A stretch of DNA of 43,948 bases from an uncultured Elusimicrobiales bacterium. Lineage in GTDB: Bacteria > Elusimicrobiota > Elusimicrobia > Elusimicrobiales > Elusimicrobiaceae. The notes under the pieces are model-generated. The model did not search any database. It was not told where the DNA came from and saw only the letters and a list, made by a program, of their open reading frames with translations. The position numbers and the translations under genes are program-made. Of the stretch, positions 40,807 through 43,948 are shown in pieces (the stretch's first letter is position 1; each line of letters opens with the position of its first letter). Location of the stretch: NCBI GenBank assembly GCA_944324105.1, contig CALUVA010000002.1, positions 1 through 43,948 on the forward strand, written 5' to 3'.

Positions 40807-42267
40807 ATGTTATCCAAATCCCAATACACCAAATACAAAGGTTGCCCCAAACACTTGTGGCTGTACCGAAACAAAAAAGAGGTTTTAACCCCGCCAGATG
40901 AGGCCACCCAAAAGAAACTCGCCCGCGGGCAGGATATTGGTCTTTTAGCACAAAAGCAGTTCCCAGGCGGAGTGGCGGTGCAGGACGGGTGGAAAAATCC
41001 TTCCGCAGCTGTTGCCCAAACGCGGGGATTAATGGCCCGCGGCGTGCCCGCCATTTACGAAGCGACTTTTTTATACAACGGCATTTGTGTACTGGTGGAT
41101 ATTTTGGAAAAAACACCCACAGGCTGGAACATTGTGGAAGTAAAAAGCAGCGGAAAGAACCTAAAAGCCATTTATGTGGACGATGTTTCTATACAAAACT
41201 ATGTGGTGTCTAACTGCGGGGTAGCGGTGGAGCATTGTTATTTAATGCACATCAATACGGATTATTTCCAAACCACGCAAGAACCCGATTGGAAACAGTT
41301 TTTCCTCTTAACGCTTTTAGACCCGGAACTTACGCCTATCAAAGAGATTGAACAGGATATTCAGGACATTAAAGCTTTACTGGCCGCGCCAGAGCCACAA
41401 GCCCTGTTGGACAAAAGCGGCTGCGCGGGTTGTGAAGCCTATGCTTATTGCTGGCGGGATGTTCCGAAAGACTCTGTGTTTGAAGTGTTCCGCAGTAATG
41501 CCGCGCGGGAATATATGGCCTTGGGCATTTTGCGCGTGCAAGACGTGCCGCCTGACAGTTGCAATACGGATAAACTAAACCATTGGGTAGAAGTGTACCG
41601 CACCCAGCGGCCCTATATAGACCGTACGGCGGTGGCCCAATGGTTAAACAAGCTGGAATATCCGCTGTATTATTTTGATTTTGAAACGACTCAACCCGTC
41701 GTTCCGCTGTGGCCGTACAGCCGGCCCTATCAGCAGATACCGTTCCAGTTTTCGCTGCATATCCAACACAAGCCCAACGGGCCTTATGAACATAAGGAAT
41801 ACTTGTTTGAGGGGAAACAAGACCCGCGCTACGGCTGTGTGGACGCGATGCTTAAATATATTGGTGAAAAAGGAACGTTAATTGCTCACCACGCCACGTT
41901 TGAAAAAACACGCATACGGGAAATGGCTAACGACTTGCCTATCCCGCAGGAGCAAAAAGACGCGCTTTTGCGTATGAGCGAGCGGTTTATGGACACGGAA
42001 ACTCCGTTTAAGCAGGATTATTTGCACCCCAATATGCACGGCAGTTCATCTATTAAAAAGGTTTTGCCGTCCCTGGTGCCGGAAATGACGTATGAAGGTA
42101 TGCCCGTGGCCAATGGTGGGGACGCGATGAACGCGTTTGACGAGTTGTATTTCGGCAATTTATCCGAAGAGGCCGCTCGGCAACTACGCCAGGATTTACT
42201 GGCCTATTGCAAGCAAGACACCTGGGCAATGGTAAAACTAGTGGACGCCTTGCGGGATAGTGTGTAA
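40807..42267 (+). CDS. DUF2779 protein: Cas4-like nuclease fused to a DEDD exonuclease
   Basis: This 486-residue protein has two nuclease parts. Residues about 1-220 are Cas4/RecB-like: Cys13 in K-G-C-P-K-H-L-W-L-Y, Glu85, Asp98, and E-V-K at 111-113, and a cysteine cluster C-x2-C-x5-C at 206, 209 and 215 that could hold an iron-sulfur centre. Residues about 285-480 are a DEDD-type 3'-5' exonuclease (D-F-E-T-T at 291-295, L-I-A-H-H-A-T-F-E near 358, Y-C-K-Q-D-T-W near the end), which fits DUF2779. It probably degrades or trims DNA or RNA. It is the last gene of the island, just before the terminator. Confidence 0.85.
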   Translation: MLSKSQYTKYKGCPKHLWLYRNKKEVLTPPDEATQKKLARGQDIGLLAQKQFPGGVAVQDGWKNPSAAVAQTRGLMARGVPAIYEATFLYNGICVLVDILEKTPTGWNIVEVKSSGKNLKAIYVDDVSIQNYVVSNCGVAVEHCYLMHINTDYFQTTQEPDWKQFFLLTLLDPELTPIKEIEQDIQDIKALLAAPEPQALLDKSGCAGCEAYAYCWRDVPKDSVFEVFRSNAAREYMALGILRVQDVPPDSCNTDKLNHWVEVYRTQRPYIDRTAVAQWLNKLEYPLYYFDFETTQPVVPLWPYSRPYQQIPFQFSLHIQHKPNGPYEHKEYLFEGKQDPRYGCVDAMLKYIGEKGTLIAHHATFEKTRIREMANDLPIPQEQKDALLRMSERFMDTETPFKQDYLHPNMHGSSSIKKVLPSLVPEMTYEGMPVANGGDAMNAFDELYFGNLSEEAARQLRQDLLAYCKQDTWAMVKLVDALRDSV

Positions 42268-42413
42268 AACCGCTGTTTATACTAAATTCCATCTTTTCCC
42301 GTTCTTTATTCAAGGCTCAATTGTCCACAATTTGGCAGTTTATAGAGGGAAAAGAGGTGTCCAAAAAGTGTCCATTTTTGGTCAAAATGCGTTAAAATCT
42401 GTTAAACTACATT

Positions 42414-42447
42414 AAAAAAAGACCTCCTAGTTTTAGGAGGTCTTTTT
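42414..42447. terminator. Strong terminator at the end of the island operon
   Basis: A symmetric GACCTCCTA/TAGGAGGTC stem with an A-run before and TTTTT after terminates the island operon, and could also act leftward. Bases 42268-42413 show no gene. A GTGTCC direct repeat (42357-42362 and 42368-42373) and GTTAAA repeats occur but without a clear role. Confidence 0.88.
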
Positions 42448-42511
42448 ATATTTTTTTGGCTCTTTTATCGTCGGAAGATTAAACTTTGTTAAACTCCGTT
42501 TAGAACCATTT

Positions 42512-42566
42512 TAAATGGTGCGCCCAACAGGAATCGAACTTGTATCTTCAGCTCCGCAGGCTGACA
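42512..42566 (-). repeat. Right att-like repeat within tRNA-Arg(GCG)
   Basis: This is the intact-tRNA copy of the 55-bp direct repeat at 35436-35490. The two mismatches lie in the acceptor stem and the anticodon arm. Confidence 0.85.
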
Positions 42567-42590
42567 CTCTATCCATTGAGCTATGGGCGC
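42516..42590 (-). tRNA. tRNA-Arg, anticodon GCG
   Basis: The cloverleaf is complete: acceptor GCGCCCA with TGGGCGC, D-arm with AGCTCAATGGATAGAGT, anticodon loop CTGCGGA (anticodon GCG, reading CGC) and T-arm GTTCGATTC. The discriminator is A and CCA is encoded. The island is joined to its 3' end. Confidence 0.93.
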
Positions 42591-42703
42591 AAAAAATTCA
42601 GTCTGCTTTTTTACTACAGTAATATTTTAACATTTTTAAAAAATATTTACAAAAACTTTCATTTTTACGACGGGAAAATTCATTTCCCGCACAATTTTTT
42701 CCG

Positions 42704-43456
42704 CTACAAATACAGAATTTTAAAGCCCATATTCAGAGTCCAGTCCCGTGTTTTCCAGTTGCCGCCCAGATGTGCGCCCGGCTTAATGTAAAGCGCCGTT
42801 CCGGCATTGACCATTACGCCGATTTCGCTTTCCCACACTAGCTCTGCCTGACCGGAATTTTTATAATCTACATAATACTGCGGGTCAAAGGTAATCCACC
42901 ACTGGTCATCATCCATATAAGAGAACAACAAACGAATGCGACCATAATTTAAATCCTGCCGGCCACCGTCCCCCGCTACGGAAACATATTGCTTATACCC
43001 CGCCGCCACAAAGAAATTTTCATTAACAGGCAACACTGCAAACACGGCAGGGGAAATGACCCACTTGCCCGTCCCCAGCGTATCATCGGTGGCCGTGGGC
43101 AGAAAAGTTTCCAGTTTTACCCCCCAGTCTATGTAGTGCACGGAATGAACGGCCTGGGCGGACAAAAGTACGTCTCCCAGCCCGTTGGCGGACTTGTCCG
43201 GTGATTCAAACCTGGCTAAAGGGACTTCTATACCGATGTTATAATCAGAGGTAAAAGCATAATAAAGTTTACTCGTCAAGGAATTAACGGACACGCTGCC
43301 GTTATTGTCTGCCACAGTCATCCCCGGAGCGAATTCCAAAGATGTAACACGGCGGGAAGGCGCCACCCCCGGGATGCAAAATTTCTGGATTTGTGCCCAA
43401 GCCGGTAGCACTGCGCATATCAAAAACCACGCCAAAAGGAAAATTTTTCTGCCCAT
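42704..43456 (-). CDS. Outer-membrane beta-barrel protein
   Basis: This 250-residue protein has a clear signal peptide (M-G-R-K-I-F-L-L-A-W then A-W-A-Q). The mature part consists of alternating hydrophobic/aromatic strands with polar turns, ending G-F-K-I-L-Y-L, typical of an outer-membrane barrel. Patterns such as G-L-G-D-V-L-L-S-A-Q and L-E-T-F-L-P-T-A-T resemble transporter-like barrels annotated as MetA-pathway/phenol-degradation proteins. The cargo is unknown. The start is ATG 43456 with GAGGGG upstream. An upstream in-frame ATG (43522) would place codons before the signal peptide. This supports a diderm envelope. Confidence 0.8.
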   Translation of the reverse strand: MGRKIFLLAWFLICAVLPAWAQIQKFCIPGVAPSRRVTSLEFAPGMTVADNNGSVSVNSLTSKLYYAFTSDYNIGIEVPLARFESPDKSANGLGDVLLSAQAVHSVHYIDWGVKLETFLPTATDDTLGTGKWVISPAVFAVLPVNENFFVAAGYKQYVSVAGDGGRQDLNYGRIRLLFSYMDDDQWWITFDPQYYVDYKNSGQAELVWESEIGVMVNAGTALYIKPGAHLGGNWKTRDWTLNMGFKILYL

Positions 43457-43700
43457 ATATTTTCCCCTCCTCACGCTTTTGCTTTTAGTATAACAGGTAT
43501 TCAAATTTTTTACCAGCCCCATTTTAATTTAGTAGGAACAGGTATTTACCCCGTTAAAAAGAAAGCTGATATAAAGCGCAACAGCCCCCTTTGGTTTTAC
43601 TTTATTTACAAAAACGCTATTCGTAAAGTTATAAAAAACAAACCAAAGCCCAAGTTATGATAAAATATATATAATCAAGCGATGAGTATCGCTTATTATT

Positions 43701-43772
43701 GCGCCCGTAGTTCAATGGATAGAGCGTCAGCCTCCGAAGCTGGAAATGTGGGTTCGACTCCCGCCGGGCGCA
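43701..43772 (+). tRNA. tRNA-Arg, anticodon CCG
   Basis: Acceptor GCGCCCG pairs with CGGGCGC, with D-arm AGTTCAATGGATAGAGC, anticodon loop CTCCGAA (anticodon CCG, reading CGG) and T-arm GGTTCGACTCC. CCA is not encoded (TGG follows the discriminator A). An AAGCGAT/ATCGCTT hairpin (43678-43695) sits just upstream and a TATAAT at 43670-43675 may be its -10 box. Confidence 0.93.
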
Positions 43773-43775
43773 TGG
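43756..43775 (+). repeat. 3'-end of tRNA-Arg(CCG), first copy of a 20-bp direct repeat
   Basis: GACTCCCGCCGGGCGCATGG is identical to 43929-43948, the last 20 bases of the window. Confidence 0.85.
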
Positions 43776-43928
43776 ATTTTTTGTGCCCGGAGCGGGCAAA
43801 CTGCTTTGCCCGCGTCGGGAGGCGAAGGCCGGAGCGATGTTTTTGTTTGAGCGGCATCTGTGCCGCGAAAGGCAAAAACCGCGAGGCCCGGCCCGAAGGA
43901 AAATCCCGTCAGGGATTTTACCGCAGGG
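43776..43928. repeat. Palindrome-rich REP-like spacer
   Basis: About 150 bases with no gene, made of nested hairpins: GCGGGCAAA/TTTGCCCGC, GCGGCA/TGCCGC inside a longer GTTTTTG/CAAAAAC arm, and AAAATCCC/GGGATTTT. Its GC-rich palindromic make-up resembles REP-type or tRNA-linked intergenic repeats. More copies elsewhere in the genome would confirm this. Confidence 0.5.
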
Positions 43929-43948
43929 GACTCCCGCCGGGCGCATGG
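43929..43948 (+). repeat. Second copy of the tRNA-Arg(CCG) 3' end (at window edge)
   Basis: Identical to the last 17 bases of the tRNA plus three flanking bases. Either a duplicated tRNA 3' end (att-like) or one unit of a tandem repeat continuing beyond the window. Confidence 0.8.

Larger units (their letters stand above)
35436..42566. mobile_element. About 7.1-kb genomic island integrated in tRNA-Arg(GCG)
   Basis: The island is bounded by the two 55-bp direct repeats. It contains a WYL regulator, three operators, a SAM-I riboswitch and six genes, all on the plus strand and ending at a strong terminator (42414-42447). It encodes no intact integrase, so it is either immobilised or mobilised in trans. 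The integrase remnant outside the left repeat hints that a second element once sat in tandem. Cargo gene types (unfoldase, nuclease, WYL repressor) are common in defence or stress islands. Confidence 0.75.

Noticed and set aside
42540-42791. A plus-strand frame of 83 codons over the tRNA-Arg(GCG) and the end of the outer-membrane protein gene
   Set aside because: It begins inside the antisense of the tRNA and overlaps a well-supported gene on the other strand.
43629-43946. A 105-codon frame on the minus strand at the end of the window
   Set aside because: It reads antisense through tRNA-Arg(CCG) and the palindromic repeat, a frequent false gene. Its R-R-E-S-N-P-H-F stretch is simply translated tRNA complement.
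1-43948. CRISPR array, rRNA genes, intact transposase genes
   Set aside because: No regularly spaced repeats, rRNA consensus blocks or transposase DDE signatures were found when reading through the window.

Overview
The window reads as the chromosome of a Gram-negative, host- or gut-type anaerobe. It encodes a signal-peptide-bearing outer-membrane barrel protein, a lipobox protein and two nucleotide-sugar operons of the O-antigen type. The style of the genes (dense, overlapping operons, moderate GC, many -gcc/-cgc codons) would fit a gut Elusimicrobiota-like lineage, but no phylogenetic marker is present, so the taxon is a guess.

Region 1 (1-7351) holds the first codons of a leftward gene (possibly ferritin), then a tight three-gene unit: a GNAT acetyltransferase, a 1843-residue ATP-grasp/NRPS hybrid and an MFS exporter. 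This is a minimal small-peptide biosynthesis and export cluster. Region 2 (7372-13163) starts with a scar: truncated copies of the tail of an acetyltransferase gene and of the MFS gene flank an AT-richer putative TraB/GumN-like gene. It is followed by a leftward operon (DUF3737, hexapeptide acetyltransferase, lipoprotein aldo-keto reductase), its divergent LysR regulator and an EamA transporter with a His-rich tail.

Region 3 (13164-35199) is a large surface-glycan locus in two transcription units. Unit A has a GT2, then rfbA-rfbC-rfbD-rfbB (dTDP-L-rhamnose), a FdtA/FdtB-type pair (dTDP-3-amino-3,6-dideoxyhexose) and a lower-GC block of glycosyltransferases, RgpF-like proteins, two DUF1796 proteins, an ATP-grasp/HAD fusion and a GH43/GH130-like propeller. 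Unit B has rfbF-rfbG-rfbH, a 5- or 3,5-epimerase and a ketoreductase (a CDP-3,6-dideoxyhexose route), then a GT8. Each unit is preceded by an extended -10 promoter and one copy of the same complex structured leader RNA (13335-13553 and 29405-29597). The copies share loops and a pseudoknot-like pairing, and their helices covary. I do not recognise this RNA.

Region 4 (35436-42590) is an about 7.1 kb island inserted at the 3' end of a tRNA-Arg(GCG) gene, shown by a 55-bp direct repeat (53 of 55 identical). It carries a WYL-domain repressor with three copies of a palindromic operator, and a classical SAM-I riboswitch with P1/antiterminator/terminator. Downstream of these lie a ClpX-like AAA+ unfoldase, a zinc ribbon, a helical/winged-helix protein, a deiminase with all catalytic residues, an unknown protein and a Cas4-like plus DEDD double nuclease. 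I consider this island the best candidate for an undescribed system: a WYL- and SAM-controlled unfoldase/deiminase/nuclease module. A broken tyrosine recombinase tail lies just outside its left end.

Region 5 (42704-43948) has an outer-membrane protein gene, tRNA-Arg(CCG) and a palindrome-rich repeat that ends with a second copy of the 3' end of that tRNA. I found no CRISPR array, rRNA or intact insertion sequence.
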